DNA of 64,000 nt, from NCBI GenBank assembly GCA_963693085.1, contig OY856409.1, positions 506,591,803-506,655,802 of the forward strand, given 5' to 3'. How positions within the stretch are numbered: position 1 is the first letter of the stretch; the number at the start of each line of letters is the position of its first letter. The translations under genes were made by a program, and so were the position numbers. The stretch is from Alisma plantago-aquatica (lineage: Eukaryota; Streptophyta; Magnoliopsida; Alismatales; Alismataceae). Below, piece after piece: positions 1 through 10,435 of this stretch. The notes under the pieces were generated by a model that searched no databases, was not told the DNA's origin, and worked only from the letters and a program-made list of their open reading frames with translations.

Positions 1-666
1 AGAGTCTCCAGTCTCAAGAGGCGGAGACGGTGTCGATGACGGAAGGCGCTGGAGACACTTGTAGGCAGTCTGCAAGGTAGAGAGTGGATCACTCGCCAAG
101 ATCTGATCGACCACTCCATTATAGGACTCAGGTAAACCACTGAGAAACTGAATCAGCTGAAGCTTCGCCCGCTGTTTTTGCATTGTAGCTAAATCGGTGA
201 ACAGCGGGTGATACATCTCCAACTCACCCCACAGACCGGTGAAGGTGGAGAAGTAGTCTGAGATGTCAGATCCAGTAAATTGTAGGCACCCCAGTTGCTT
301 TGTGATATCAAAGACTTTCTTTGGATTTTCACTATGCGAGTAGGTACTGGCGAGCTGATCCCACATCTGCTTCGCCGTAGGCAGCTGAAGAAGAGTGACG
401 CTAATCTTCTCAACGGAGTTGTTGAGAATCCACGTCATGACTGTCGAGTCATCACGAACCCAGTCATCAAAGGCTTTGAGGTCCTTTGCATCCGCCTCCT
501 CTGCATGCTGAGGCGGACCCGTCCGAATCAAGTGAGAGTACTTCCCTTGTGATTTGGCAAAGATCACAAAGGAGCATACCCAAAGCTGGTAGTTGCGCCC
601 GTCAAGTTTAACAGTAGTGACTTGACGGCGCGAGTCTCTCCACATGTCATCCCCAGAAGACGCCAT
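1..666 (-). CDS. Copia gag, N-terminal part (partial, runs off left edge)
   Basis: The frame from the ATG at 664-666 is open for 222 codons to the window edge. It has the plant Copia gag signature: an N-terminal VKLDGRNYQLWVCSF block, then TAKQMWDQLASTYS, then LQLIQFLSGLPESY and VVDQILASDPL. The retroviral-type zinc knuckle would come next and is outside the window. Gag forms the cytoplasmic particle that packages element RNA. The equivalent frame of the sister copy at 27944 is broken by a frameshift and a stop, whereas this one is clean over the visible part, so this copy may be younger. Whether pol is intact cannot be seen. Confidence 0.85.
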   Translation of the reverse strand, partial: MASSGDDMWRDSRRQVTTVKLDGRNYQLWVCSFVIFAKSQGKYSHLIRTGPPQHAEEADAKDLKAFDDWVRDDSTVMTWILNNSVEKISVTLLQLPTAKQMWDQLASTYSHSENPKKVFDITKQLGCLQFTGSDISDYFSTFTGLWGELEMYHPLFTDLATMQKQRAKLQLIQFLSGLPESYNGVVDQILASDPLSTLQTAYKCLQRLPSSTPSPPLETGDS

Positions 667-1247
667 GAGTATATGTAGGAAGGCAGGCACAGGCACAGGT
701 AGGCACAGACAGAAGACGGACTACGCCGTCAGGCAGGCAGAAGCAAGTCACTGTGGACCTCTCACATACACACTACGCCAGAGCGTAGTAGAGAACCCGG
801 AGGCCGAAGCCTACACGGGCAGACAGGCACAAACAAACACGAACCGAAGGGAACCCCTTAGACGAACAATGCGTCGATCTCCCCCTGAAGACTGATCTAG
901 GCCAGATCTACCAGTGGCTCAGTGGTCCCGTAGAAAACGACCACCCGGCAGCGCACCTGCTGTGCGAACAACAACTACGGTTGCTCAAGCACTAGTGATG
1001 CACCACGCCAGGAGGCAAGACGGAACCACGGAGACCCACGGAGAGACCTACGGCCTGCTGGAGGCGGCCGGCCGGAGCTGTAGCGGCCCTGGCTAAGCCA
1101 GCGGCGGCGGCCTGCTGCGGCCGACCGGCGGCGGCCTGCTGCGGCCGACCGGCGGCTTGCTGCTGTCGGGTCGAGCGGCTCGCGGAGGGGGGGCGGCGGA
1201 GGAGAGAGAAGGGAGGGAGGGAAGCAAGGACGGCTAAGTTAGAGCCT
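667..1247 (-). other. Copia 5' untranslated leader, GC-rich with 24-bp tandem repeat
   Basis: Lies between the primer-binding site and the gag ATG. The part nearest the LTR (about 1080-1200) is very GC-rich and contains two copies of a 24-bp unit built on CTGCTGCGGCCGACC (about 1101-1153). Short open frames here are not supported as genes. The leader is unlike that of the same-family copy at 27441-27943. Confidence 0.7.
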
Positions 1248-1259
1248 GCTCTGATACCA
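1248..1259 (-). other. Copia primer-binding site (initiator tRNA-Met)
   Basis: Plus strand reads GCTCTGATACCA, the reverse complement of TGGTATCAGAGC. It abuts the LTR end exactly, as expected for minus-strand cDNA priming by initiator tRNA-Met. Confidence 0.9.
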
Positions 1260-1416
1260 TGTGACAGAGTCAGGAATTGCAGAAGGCTCAGGGTTGCACA
1301 ACGTGTGCACCCTCATATATATATTACTGAGACAATTACAGAGAGGTCCATATATAAAGGAAAATAACAAAACAAATAACATGCTATGTAAAACAGGAAA
1401 TATATATAATGTAACA
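1260..1416 (-). repeat. Copia LTR, family A (157 bp)
   Basis: On the minus strand it starts TGTTACATTATATAT and ends CTGTCACA, next to the primer-binding site. It aligns along its length with the 155-bp LTRs at 27271-27425 and 32221-32375, including the shared TTATATATGGACCTCTCTGT core. Confidence 0.85.
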
Positions 1417-1694
1417 GAGATGACCTCCACCACGATAGGGATGATGATTTGGATGGTGGTGATGACTTCCACAATGATAGGGATGATGATCCGGATGATC
1501 TGAGTGATGGAGATGATTTCCAGCACTACAAGGAAGACGGACAGGAGGATGGAGATGACTTCCACCGATGAGAATAAGAAGATGGCAACGATGAAGATGA
1601 CTTCCACAGTAGAGAGGAAGAGAAGAAGACAGATAGGACGTTGTTTGATGGAGCCACCGGTTGTCTTTCTCTTCGGGGAATTTGGGTATCGTCT
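1417..1694. repeat. Imperfect repeats with recurring GATGACTTCCAC motif
   Basis: The motif GATGA(C/T)TTCCA recurs at irregular 30-70 bp spacing. In one plus-strand frame this spells acidic DDFH-rich peptide with two stops. On the minus strand it gives hydrophobic V/I-rich peptide. Neither looks like a known domain. It is most simply a repetitive leader of the surrounding retroelement. Confidence 0.5.
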
Positions 1695-1706
1695 GCTCTG
1701 ATACCA
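1695..1706 (-). other. Primer-binding site of second Copia-like element
   Basis: GCTCTGATACCA on the plus strand, identical to the site at 1248-1259 and again directly followed by TGTT, the LTR end. Confidence 0.75.
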
Positions 1707-1924
1707 TGTTAACAAGATGAGATTATGAGGCGGAGCAACTTAAGTTTATATTAACATGGCACACCAATATACATGGATTTGGCGGCGGCTAATAACCCAA
1801 TTACACAGTATGGGACTAATCCCATATATACAAAGGAATAGAATAAAATAATAATGGATAATAAATACTTAATTCTAATACCTCCCCACTAATCTTCTTC
1901 CCTTATATAATGGTTCCACTAACA
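1707..1924 (-). repeat. Putative Copia LTR (about 218 bp)
   Basis: Bounded by TGTTAAC on the left and CACTAACA on the right, giving TG...CA ends on the minus strand. Contains a CCATTATATAAGGG TATA-like box. There is only one copy in the window, so the right edge is a guess. Confidence 0.45.
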
Positions 1925-3518
1925 ACTGTATTACTTTCCAGATACCAGGAAACATGCACAACAATGACTATCATATTTCTTGTTTACGTGCTCTGCTTCT
2001 TGGCCATTCAACTTATCTTTTTTCTCATGTGTCCTTAATCCAATAAAAATTTAGTTTTAGAAACACATTCTCATATTATCTTGCATTCATATTTTAGTAA
2101 ATTACTAAATAATTGCTCCATCAAACTTGGACCCCTCAAAGAGTTCATGATAGTGCTAATCATTCACTTAAGAAAGAAATTGAATTCAAAACCTTATAAA
2201 TTAATGTTGCTTATACTTCAAATATAAAATGTTCATCAAAGAATTGTTATCATGTCTGAAATTCCATTTAACTTGCATTTACTTATGGAAAAATATTTAT
2301 TATATATGAGACCATGATATATATGTCTTTTATGTTTGATAGGATATAAAATATACGGAAATTGTCAATATTTAAGTATTAGTTAATTATGAATTACTAA
2401 CTATAAATTGATTGGATAAATTACTAAATGTGCATGGGCTTGTGAATGTTTACTAATACAATATAAAAGGTGATTACACAGTGACCCTCAACTACTTTTC
2501 TCTCTCATGTCCTTAATCCAATAATGAATAATTTTGTTATGTTAAAACATAACATATATTTATTCATTTTATGTTGAAAAGGGGTACATTTTATACATTT
2601 TAAAGGTTATTATTCCATATTATACTAAATTAAGAATCAGTTATTCATAAATCAATTAGAAAAAATACTCAATGTGCAGGGGCATATGATTGTTATTAAT
2701 ATAATTAGGAAGCAATTTTCCAATTAACCTTAGCCACCTCTCTATCCCATTTCCTCAACTATATACCAAATTAATATTTTTTAAAAAATCATGCCTTCCA
2801 TAAACTCTCTCCAAAGTGTCCTACTCATAAATTTTTTGCGTAAATTCTCAATCACTTAGTAAATGGTTTACCCATTAATACAGGACTCCTAAATAGTTCT
2901 TATAATTCACTTTATATAGAATATGATTTCACAATCTTTTATATTAATAGTACATGTTTTTATAAGATAATATGCTAATCACATAGGTATATTTCTAATA
3001 TCTCAAATTCCATTTAACTTTCTTTTACTAATAGGACTATTGCATTTGAGAACATGACATGTTTAATTCTTTTATACAAAATATACTTTAAATGTTAGTG
3101 TTCCAAATATCACTTAATTATAAATTAATTAACTAATATAATTAGATTAGACACTCATTATGCATGGGTGTCTGAATGTTCGCTAATATAATATAACTGA
3201 TCACACAATGACCTACAACTACTTCTCCCTCTCTTATGTCCTTATTTCAGTTAAAGTTTAATTTTCTCAACACATACCATCAACTCTCTCGCATAATGTC
3301 GCATGCTCTTAATTTATTTTACATTTTTATTCTCAATGAATTAATAAATGATTTTCTCATTAACTTTGTCCCAAATTTGTTTACCTTATCTTTTTATTCC
3401 CAATCTAACCCTGATGGATCAAACTCTCTCCTTGTTCTCTATGTATTCTCTCTTCAATGATCTCGCTTGAATATTTCCAATTCAACAAGTTGATATATAA
3501 TACCCTAATTATGCCAAT
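1925..3518. repeat. AT-rich non-coding region with degenerate tandem repeats
   Basis: No supported gene. Recurrent blocks mark at least three diverged units. TCATGTCCTTAATCCAATA-like blocks occur near 2025, 2505 and 3233. AAATTCCATTTAACTT occurs near 2261 and 3005. TGCATGGG...GAATGTT...CTAATA occurs near 2430 and 3163, with a weaker copy near 2675. Unit spacing is uneven (about 480 and 730 bp). Looks like an old satellite-like or duplicated AT-rich repeat. Confidence 0.45.
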
Positions 3519-3526
3519 ACTCCAAT

Positions 3527-4150
3527 GTATTAAAAAAACGGGAAGCGGGAGGCGTGCGGATGGGACCTTGTAGCCGCTCAAGCGGCAGGCGGGCGCTTAA
3601 GCGGGCGATTTTTGAAAAAGCGGATGCTTAAACTCTTATATATTTATATACAAAATTACATGTATGTGTATATAAAAAATATATTTCGAAGGAAATCAGT
3701 AATACTAACCAGTAGTATCAATTACTAATGAACGAAATCTGCAAGAATATCAGTAAAATCAGTAAAACCATTAGAAGTATAATAGAGTAATATGATATTT
3801 ATTTGGAAATATTACAGCAGTACCCTATTATATACAGCTTACATACAAAGTTTGCATTCTAGAGTAGGACTAGGTATATCATAGAACATTTACTGTATAC
3901 AAGCTTCATATATTATACTCAATACTACTTGGATTCTATAATTAATTAACATTACATGCTTACAGCAGCATTTTTTTCAAAAAGCGGGAAAAAAGTCGGC
4001 AAAAAGCGGGAAAAAAGCGGGTGAAGCGGGAAAAAAGTGAGTTTTTTTTAAAACCCGCTCAAGCGGACGCTTAAGGGCGATATTAGACGGATGGGCTTTG
4101 CTGCCCGCTTAAGCGGCCGCTCAAGCGGCCAGGCAGCCGTGTTTTAATTC
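3527..4150. mobile_element. hAT-like miniature element (624 bp)
   Basis: A non-coding block with GC-rich ends and an AT-rich core, flanked by an 8-bp near-duplication ACTCCAAT (3519-3526) and ACTGCAAT (4151-4158). The ends are imperfect inverted repeats, GTATTAAAAAAACGGG against GAATTAAAACACGGCT. Both subterminal zones are packed with AAGCGG/CCGCTT motifs in both orientations, typical of hAT subterminal transposase-binding repeats. Superfamily is assigned from TSD length and architecture only. Confidence 0.6.
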
Positions 4151-4334
4151 ACTGCAATGCTCTCATACTTTTTATCCCTCTACTTGATTTTCACGTATTC
4201 TAATTCCTTTCGTATCCAACAATCCACCAAATAAATATCTACATATCTATGCTATATATGATAAGAGAAAATTGTACCACAAATAATTATAGAAGACAAG
4301 ATACAATGACGTGGTTATATATTTATATATACAT

Positions 4335-4504
4335 TGATATATATGCTTATATATTCTTTGTTCTATCTATGCATTAGACTTGTCTTTGTCATTTGTCTTT
4401 TTATCTTATATTTATTGTTTCTATTTTGCACTTACTCTCTTATCTCATAAAGAGAGTGCCTTGTAATATTTAGACACGTCAAATAAACATTATCATTATT
4501 TACA
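4335..4504 (+). repeat. Copia 5' LTR
   Basis: Starts TGATATATATGCTTAT and ends CATTATCATTATTTACA. Its second half aligns with the 3' LTR, sharing CTTATATTTAT, GTTTCT, CACTTACTCTCTT and AAACATTATCATTAT in order. Confidence 0.75.
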
Positions 4505-4520
4505 TGGTATCATACGGTTA
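4505..4520 (+). other. Mutated Copia primer-binding site
   Basis: TGGTATCATACGGTTA directly follows the LTR. The expected TGGTATCAGAGC is altered at AGAGC, in keeping with the decay of the whole copy. Confidence 0.7.
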
Positions 4521-5140
4521 TGATCTTCCTTAGCCTCTCCAGCCTTTCCCCTTCCTAACACTAATGCTTCCGTCCCCCCTCTAACCCTACTGCTTCCCTC
4601 TCTCTATCTCCCACCCCTCCTTACCGCAGTCGTTGCCCACCCCACCGCTCGACGTAGCCACTGCCATCCCACCCCTGCTCGTCGCCGCCCACCCTCCATT
4701 CTTCCCTCCACATCGTCGCCCACCCTCCCCTCTCCTTCCTCAACCATCGCCCAGCTTCCCTTTCCTGCCTGCCGCCGATCCCTTCTTCCAACTGTTGTTA
4801 CCTCCCACCTCCTTCCCCTTCCTACTACCGCAAACCACAGCCCCCTCCATTTCCCTTGTTGTCGCCACCCCCTCCCTGTAGTCCTTCTACCTTCCTCCAT
4901 CTCTCACTCCACCCTCCATCTATCCTAAAACACTTTCTGCAAGAAGCCCATTGGCGCGTTAAACGATGCTCCTCTACCTAAGCCACATGGTGGAGTACTC
5001 ACAATGGCGTAGGTTCTCCTTGCTTTTCTCAACTACCCCTATATAGGTTTCTATGATCCACTGACCTGCATCGACTGTTGTTGCTTAGTGTGTTGTATTA
5101 TTCTACTTCTAATGTTGTGAACATCACCACCTTGTAACTC

Positions 5141-8100
5141 ATGGCGCCTATGATTCCTCCTCGGTCCCTCTATGTCACAACCGTAAAACTGGATGGCCCC
5201 AACTACCATCTGTGGTCAGCTTCCTTTGAGCTTTATGTAAGAGCCCAAGGGTGGTATTCCCATCTTACTTACGTTGCACTGGCCTCTCCTGCTAAAACGG
5301 TTGATGACAAGGCCAAACAAGCTCGTGCTCAGTGGACTAAAGATGATTCAGACGTGATGACGTCGAATGTTAACATCGTCGAACCAAAGATCGATCAGTC
5401 TCTATTGCGCCTACAGACTATGAAAATCATGTGGGATCAACTCTTACATGTGTAATCTCACCAACAAAACTCGAAGAACATGTTTGAGATCTTCAAGAAT
5501 CTGGCGAGAAAAGAACTCTATTGATTGGTCTGTGGAGGATGATTACAACTAGTATTTGGCTCTCTAGGATGAATACAAGGTATTTCATCCTCTATCTTCT
5601 TATATTAAAGAAGTTTAGAGCCAACGCAATGAACTTCAGTCGACTCTGTTTTTGGCTGGACTACCTAATACATTTCTAGAAGTCGTTGATCAAATCTTAT
5701 CTAGTGATCCCTTGCCTATGTACTCAAGCGAGTCCAACAACTTCCATCCATGTCATCCCTACCCTCTACTTCTAACAATTCTATTGTTATTCATCTGGTG
5801 ACAATGGTGACTCCAGTCATAGTCCTCCATCTGGATCTCAACGTAACCAACCTCCTTCCAATAGCAAATTCTATAAATTTTGTGGTCGTACAAACCACAC
5901 TGAAGATTGTTGTTGGGCCAAACATGGTGAATCCGCATGGGCAAACCAAGTTACAACTAATGCTTCGGAAGATCACCCATCCACTACTGCGTTCAGTTCT
6001 ACTCTGCCCATTGTTAAGTGGATCCACTCGGAGTTTGAGAAACTCCTTCAAGCTCGCCTGCCTTTGCAACCTGCTAATCAAGATGGAGGTTCTTTTGCTT
6101 TACTTGCTTCTCATGCATCTTGTGGTAAAAATAAATGTGTCATTGACTCAGGTGCATCTACTCATATATTTGGTTTCTTTGACTAATTTTCTGACCTAAT
6201 TAAAACAACCAGGGTTATACCAGTTATAATAGTTGATGAAATTCAGACTCCTATCATCCTATGCAAGGAATTGGGAACATTTCTGTATCTCATAATTTAC
6301 CCTTAAAATATGTGTTGTATGTTCCAAGATTTCCACCGAATTTGTTGTTTGTAAGTAAAATTGTTAAGAGCTTTAGTGATTTATTACATTTGATCCAGAG
6401 GGTTGTGCGTTTCAGGATATCCGCACGAAGATGAGGATTGGGTTGGGTCATGAGGGGCCAAATGGACTGTACTACCTGGATGTACTACAATCTGTTGTTG
6501 CTCTGCTTTCTTCCTCAGTGACTGGTCTACAGTGGCACTATCGTCTATGACATCCATCTATTGCTAAGTTGAAGTGCTTGTATCCTAACCCATCAGAGAG
6601 AGTGTTTCATTGTGAAGCATGTCAGTTTGGAAAGAAAACTAGGGTTGTGTTCCAAAAGAAAAAAGGCATTAGTTCCAAAAATATGTTTTATGTGGTACAT
6701 GTTGATATATGGAGACCATGCTCAATTACTAGTCTATATGGATTGAGATACTTTTTACTTTCATTGATGATTACTCCCAAGCAACTTCGTTGTTTTTATT
6801 GGAAGATCGCAGTAACATTTTGGATACTATTGCTATCTTTTTTCATGAAATTGAAACCAGTTTAATAAACCTATAAAAGTTTTTCGCACTGATAATGCCT
6901 TAGAATTTATGCAAAAATTTGTTGGCTTGTTTTGTACTGCTAGAGGCACTATCCATTAGACTTCTTGCTCCTACACACCACAAGAAAATGGTGTGGCGGA
7001 GAGGAGAAATCGCCATCTTCTAGAAGTTGCCTGTACCATCCTTCTTCACTATCATGTCCCAAAAAGTTTTTGGCATGAGGTCGTCTCTACTGCACACTAC
7101 TAGATTAACCAAATGCCCTCATAGGTTTTGAAAAATAAGGTCCCTTGCACTGCTCTATCGAGATGCACCTCTATTTTCTGTATCTCCTCGCATCTTTGGC
7201 AGTACATGTTTTGTTAAAAATCTTCGTCCAGGGTTAACAAAACTTGAACACCTATCTACTAAGCACATTTTTCTGGGATACTCTAGAACTCAAAAAGGAT
7301 ATCAGTTTTATGATCCTTCTAGGCGACAGTGGCTTGTCATTGTTGATGTGATACTTTTTAAACGCATACCATACTACACTGAAAAAGGGTCTATTTTATC
7401 TGGTGATCTACTGGATCCTACTCCACTCACCCAGATTGTGGAAGATGTTTCTCCTGAAGGCGATATTGTTCTTAATCCAGCCCATAAAAGCGTACAACCA
7501 CATTGTCCTTCATCGGCCGATCACACCACCTCCCAAGTAACTTCTGATCTGAACCTTCCAATAGTCTAAGGTAAGGCGTTCGTTCTTGTACTTAGCATCC
7601 TATTATTGATCCATGCTATACTACTAATCTTAGTGCTAGCTTTGCATTCTTTACTCTGCTATCTCTGCTATTTTTGTACCAAAGAATGCAACTCGAGCAT
7701 TATAACATCATGTATGACGTCAAGCTATGGAAACTGAGATGGATGCTCTTCGTGATCGACAGACTTGGGATCTTGTAGATCATCCTCCAAATTGCTCTAT
7801 TGTAGTTTTGTCGGAGGCAATCTAGTCACATGGAACAATAAGAAATAGACTGTCGATCTATGTCGAAGTTGAGCATAGAGCCATGGCTCACACTACATGC
7901 GAACTGATGTGGGTCCAAAAACTCCTCAAAAAATTGGATACATGTTATCCAGATAATGTTCCTATGTTCTGTGACAACAAAACCTCCATTTTTATTGCTA
8001 GCAAGTAGCAATCCTACCCTTAATGAGCGCACCAAATATATAGAGATGGATTGTCACTTTGTCCTGGGAATCTGTTGTCAAGTCGTATTTCGACTCCATA

Positions 8101-8200
8101 TATCTAGACAAAAGATCAACTTGTTGATATATTCACAAAGTTGCTTCCAAAATCTCGATTTTCTATGCTAGTGGACCAGTTGAGCATGTACAACATCCTC
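5141..8200 (+). pseudogene. Copia gag-pol pseudogene with internal RT deletion
   Basis: Gag starts at the ATG at 5141 and hits a stop at 5453-5455. Further gag follows in shifted frames. The zinc-knuckle region (about 5875-5915) keeps CGRTNHTEDC but has Tyr where the first Cys is expected. A protease remnant (near 6140) keeps a DSGAS motif. The integrase zinc finger and core follow (about 6530-7300), including CEACQFGKK and the TPQENGVAERRN region. At about 7800-7812 the sequence jumps from the start of the RT domain to the end of RNase H (VGGNLVTW), so roughly 0.85-1 kb covering the RT catalytic YVDD region is missing relative to the copy at 20944-25074. RNase H then runs to about 8200. Confidence 0.8.
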
Positions 8201-8218
8201 CATCTTGATGGGGAATCT

Positions 8219-8394
8219 TGATATATGACGCTTTATATATGCTTTCTGCTACTCATGCTTCAGACTTATATTTATCTTTTGCCTTTTCTTTTATCCCATA
8301 TTTGTTGTTTCTGTTTTTCACTTACTCTCTTGTCTTATAATAAAAGGTCTTGTGATTGTTTTAACACATCAAGTAAACATTATCATTATATATA
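8219..8394 (+). repeat. Copia 3' LTR
   Basis: Starts TGATATATGACGC after a weak purine stretch (GATGGGGAATC) and ends near AAACATTATCATTATATA. The end merges into AT-rich sequence, so it is uncertain by several bases. Confidence 0.7.
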
Positions 8395-8399
8395 TGGGA

Positions 8400-8554
8400 T
8401 TAAGAGAGAGATTTTTCTTTCTCCTCTCTCATAACCCGTGGCAGAGGCCGGACGCTGGGGAGGGTGGTAATCAAGAAATGCTTCTCCATGTGGTTCGAAC
8501 CCAGGTCCCTTCATTGGGGACCAGCAGAATTCGCCAACCGGGCCAATCCCTTAT

Positions 8555-8556
<2 letters not shown>
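8400..8556 (-). mobile_element. tRNA-derived SINE-like element
   Basis: On the minus strand an A-box-like TGGCCCGGTTGG is followed about 32 nt later by a B box GGTTCGAACC, the internal RNA polymerase III promoter layout of plant SINEs. The downstream part ends in an A/G-rich tail near the 3' LTR. Boundaries are approximate and I could not find a clear target-site duplication, partly because the 5' side abuts an (AT)n run. Confidence 0.5.

Positions 8557-8558
<2 letters not shown>

Positions 8559-8629
<71 letters not shown>
8559..8629. repeat. (AT)n microsatellite
   Basis: About 70 bp of uninterrupted AT. Any open frame across it is spurious. Confidence 0.95.
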
Positions 8630-8632
<3 letters not shown>

Positions 8633-8681
8633 CGGACGTGAAAACTCCTTCCCCCAATTCTCTTTTTTGACCTCTTGACGG

Positions 8682-8711
<30 letters not shown>

Positions 8712-8712
<1 letters not shown>

Positions 8713-9104
8713 TCAGGCTAGAATACACTTGAGTGTATTAGGAGCAGAATACACTCAAGTAGTTTTTCATGATGCAATATTTTTTTCAAAAATCTAATCC
8801 GTTGATCTTCTTAAACATCTTGTGAATAGCTCGTACGCAAAATTTGAGCACATTTGGACATTTATAGGACATGTTATAAAGACCACAAAAATTATGCATT
8901 TCAAATTAGTTTCGCGCGTCGATTTTGTTTCCCTTGGATGAGTGACTTACACTCATCCAAATGGGCTCAAAATTTGTATGTAGCCTAATTATAGTATGAC
9001 GGTGAAGATCAATGATTTACATTTTGTAAAAAAATAGTCTTGATATGCAAACACACTTGAGTGTATTCGTGCAATCTGTACACTCGAGTGTATTCTAGCC
9101 TGAC
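8712..9104 (+). mobile_element. Miniature inverted-repeat element, copy 1 (393 bp)
   Basis: Starts GTCAGGCTAGAATACACT and ends in its inverse AGTGTATTCTAGCCTGAC. The subterminal zones carry several near-palindromic ACACTCGAGTGT motifs. Flanked by (TA)n(GA)n on the left and TCTATATGTATA on the right. No coding capacity. Three more copies follow within 1.4 kb. Confidence 0.75.
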
Positions 9105-9140
9105 TCTATATGTATATATATACACTCGAGTGTACACTCG

Positions 9141-9526
9141 AGGCTAGAATACACTCGAGTGTACAGATCGCATGAATACACTCAAGTGTGTTTGCATATT
9201 AAGACTATTTGCAAAATGTAAAGCATTGATCTTCACCGTCATACTATAATTAGGCTACATACAAATTTTGAGCCCATTTGGATGAGTATAAGTCACTCAT
9301 CCAAGGGAAACAAAATTGACGCACAAAACTAATTTGAAATGCATAATTTTTACGGTCTTTATAACATGACCTATAAATGTCCAAATGAGCTCAAATTTTG
9401 CATATGAGCTATTCACAATATGTTTAACAAGATCAACGGATTAGATTTTTGAAAAAAATATTGCATCATGAAAAACTACTTGAGTGTATTCTGCTCTGAA
9501 TACACTCGAATGTATTCTAGCCTGAC
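9141..9526 (-). mobile_element. Miniature inverted-repeat element, copy 2 (inverted)
   Basis: Reverse complement of copy 1 along its whole length. The left terminal GTCA is missing, and an extra ACACTCGAGTGTACACTCGA stretch lies just outside it. Flanked by (TA)n on the right. Confidence 0.75.
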
Positions 9527-9539
9527 TATATATATATAG

Positions 9540-9576
<37 letters not shown>

Positions 9577-9577
<1 letters not shown>

Positions 9578-9964
9578 TCATGCTAGAATACACTCGAGTG
9601 TACATATCGCATGAATACACTCAAGTGTGTTTGCATATCAAGACTGTTTTTTGCAAAATGTAAACCATTGAACTTCACCGTCATACTATAACTAGGCTAC
9701 ATATAAATTTTGAGCCCATTTGGATGAGTGTAAGTCACTCGTCCAAGGGCAACAAAATCGACGTACAAAAATAATTTGAAATGCATAATTTTTGCGGTCT
9801 TTATAACATGACCTACAAATGTCCAAATGTGCTCAAATTTTGCGTATGAGCTATTCACAAGATGTTTAAGAAGATCATCTGATTAGATTTTTGAAAAAAA
9901 ATATTGCATCAGGAAAAACTACTTGAGTGTATTCTCCTCCGAATTCACTCGAGTGTATTCTAGC

Positions 9965-9969
<5 letters not shown>
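9577..9969 (-). mobile_element. Miniature inverted-repeat element, copy 3 (393 bp)
   Basis: Same orientation as copy 2 and again 393 bp between GTCATGCTAGAAT and its inverse. Flanks are mirror images: (TA)n(GA)n on the left and (CT)n(AT)n on the right. Confidence 0.75.
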
Positions 9970-10028
<59 letters not shown>

Positions 10029-10063
10029 GGGGGTGTGTGTATTTATAGAGAGAGAGAGAGAGA
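9970..10063. repeat. Compound microsatellite (CT)n(AT)n...(GA)n
   Basis: A CT run to about 10007, then AT to about 10027, a short GTGTGTGT stretch and a GA run that leads into copy 4. Confidence 0.9.
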
Positions 10064-10435
10064 GTCAGGCTACGATACAATCGAGTGTAGCGGAAAGTTG
10101 TTTTCCATCATGCAATGTTTATTTTGAAAATTTAAACCATTGATATTCTTAAATATCATGTGAGTATACTACATGTAAAATTTGAGCTCATTTGGACACT
10201 TATAGGTCATGCATCTAAAGGCGACAAAAATTATACAATTCAAATTAGTTTTGTACGTTGGTTTTGTTGGTCATAAAAAGGTGACTTAGAAAATTCCAAA
10301 TGAGGTCAAATTTTACATGTAGCATGTAGTTGTTATAACAATAAATATCAATGGTTTGGATTTGTCAAAAAAAAGGTCTAGATAGGCAAACACCACTTGA
10401 GTGTACAGTGTGATTTGTGCACTCGAGTGTATCTA

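Larger units (their letters stand above)
1..1416 (-). mobile_element. Ty1/Copia retrotransposon, 5' part (family A), cut by window edge
   Basis: Read right to left this is an LTR (1260-1416), a primer-binding site (1248-1259), a GC-rich leader (667-1247) and the start of gag (666 down to 1). The gag and LTR closely resemble those of the plus-strand copy at 27271-32375, so both belong to one family. The rest of pol and the other LTR lie left of the window, so completeness and target-site duplication cannot be judged. It is immediately followed at 1417 by the leader of another minus-strand element, which suggests that it inserted into that element. Confidence 0.85.
1417..1924 (-). mobile_element. 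Remnant of a second Copia-like element (leader, PBS, LTR)
   Basis: A second primer-binding site (1695-1706) directly abuts an LTR-like sequence (1707-1924) that runs from TGTTAGTGG to CTTGTTAACA on the minus strand and has a TATATAA box near 1905. The 1417-1694 stretch would be its leader, interrupted by the family A element. No coding part of this element lies in the window. The outer LTR edge at 1924 is chosen from the TG...CA ends and is not confirmed by a second LTR. Confidence 0.55.
4335..8394 (+). mobile_element. Degenerate full-length Ty1/Copia retrotransposon
   Basis: Bounded by related LTRs (4335-4504 and 8219-8394), with a mutated primer-binding site at 4505 and recognisable gag, zinc knuckle, protease, integrase and terminal RNase H segments in between, all broken by stops and frameshifts. 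It is a diverged relative of the intact element at 20056-25275: gag begins PRSLYVTTVKLDG against PRSLCVTSVKLDG. No clear target-site duplication remains. The LTRs differ by many substitutions and length changes, so this is an old copy. Confidence 0.85.

Noticed and set aside
4604..4900. Overlapping proline- and glycine-rich frames on both strands
   Set aside because: They fall in the C-rich leader of the decayed Copia; no start context or homology.
8464..8728. Open frames encoding long IYIYIY repeats
   Set aside because: They are translations of the (AT)n microsatellite and have no independent support.
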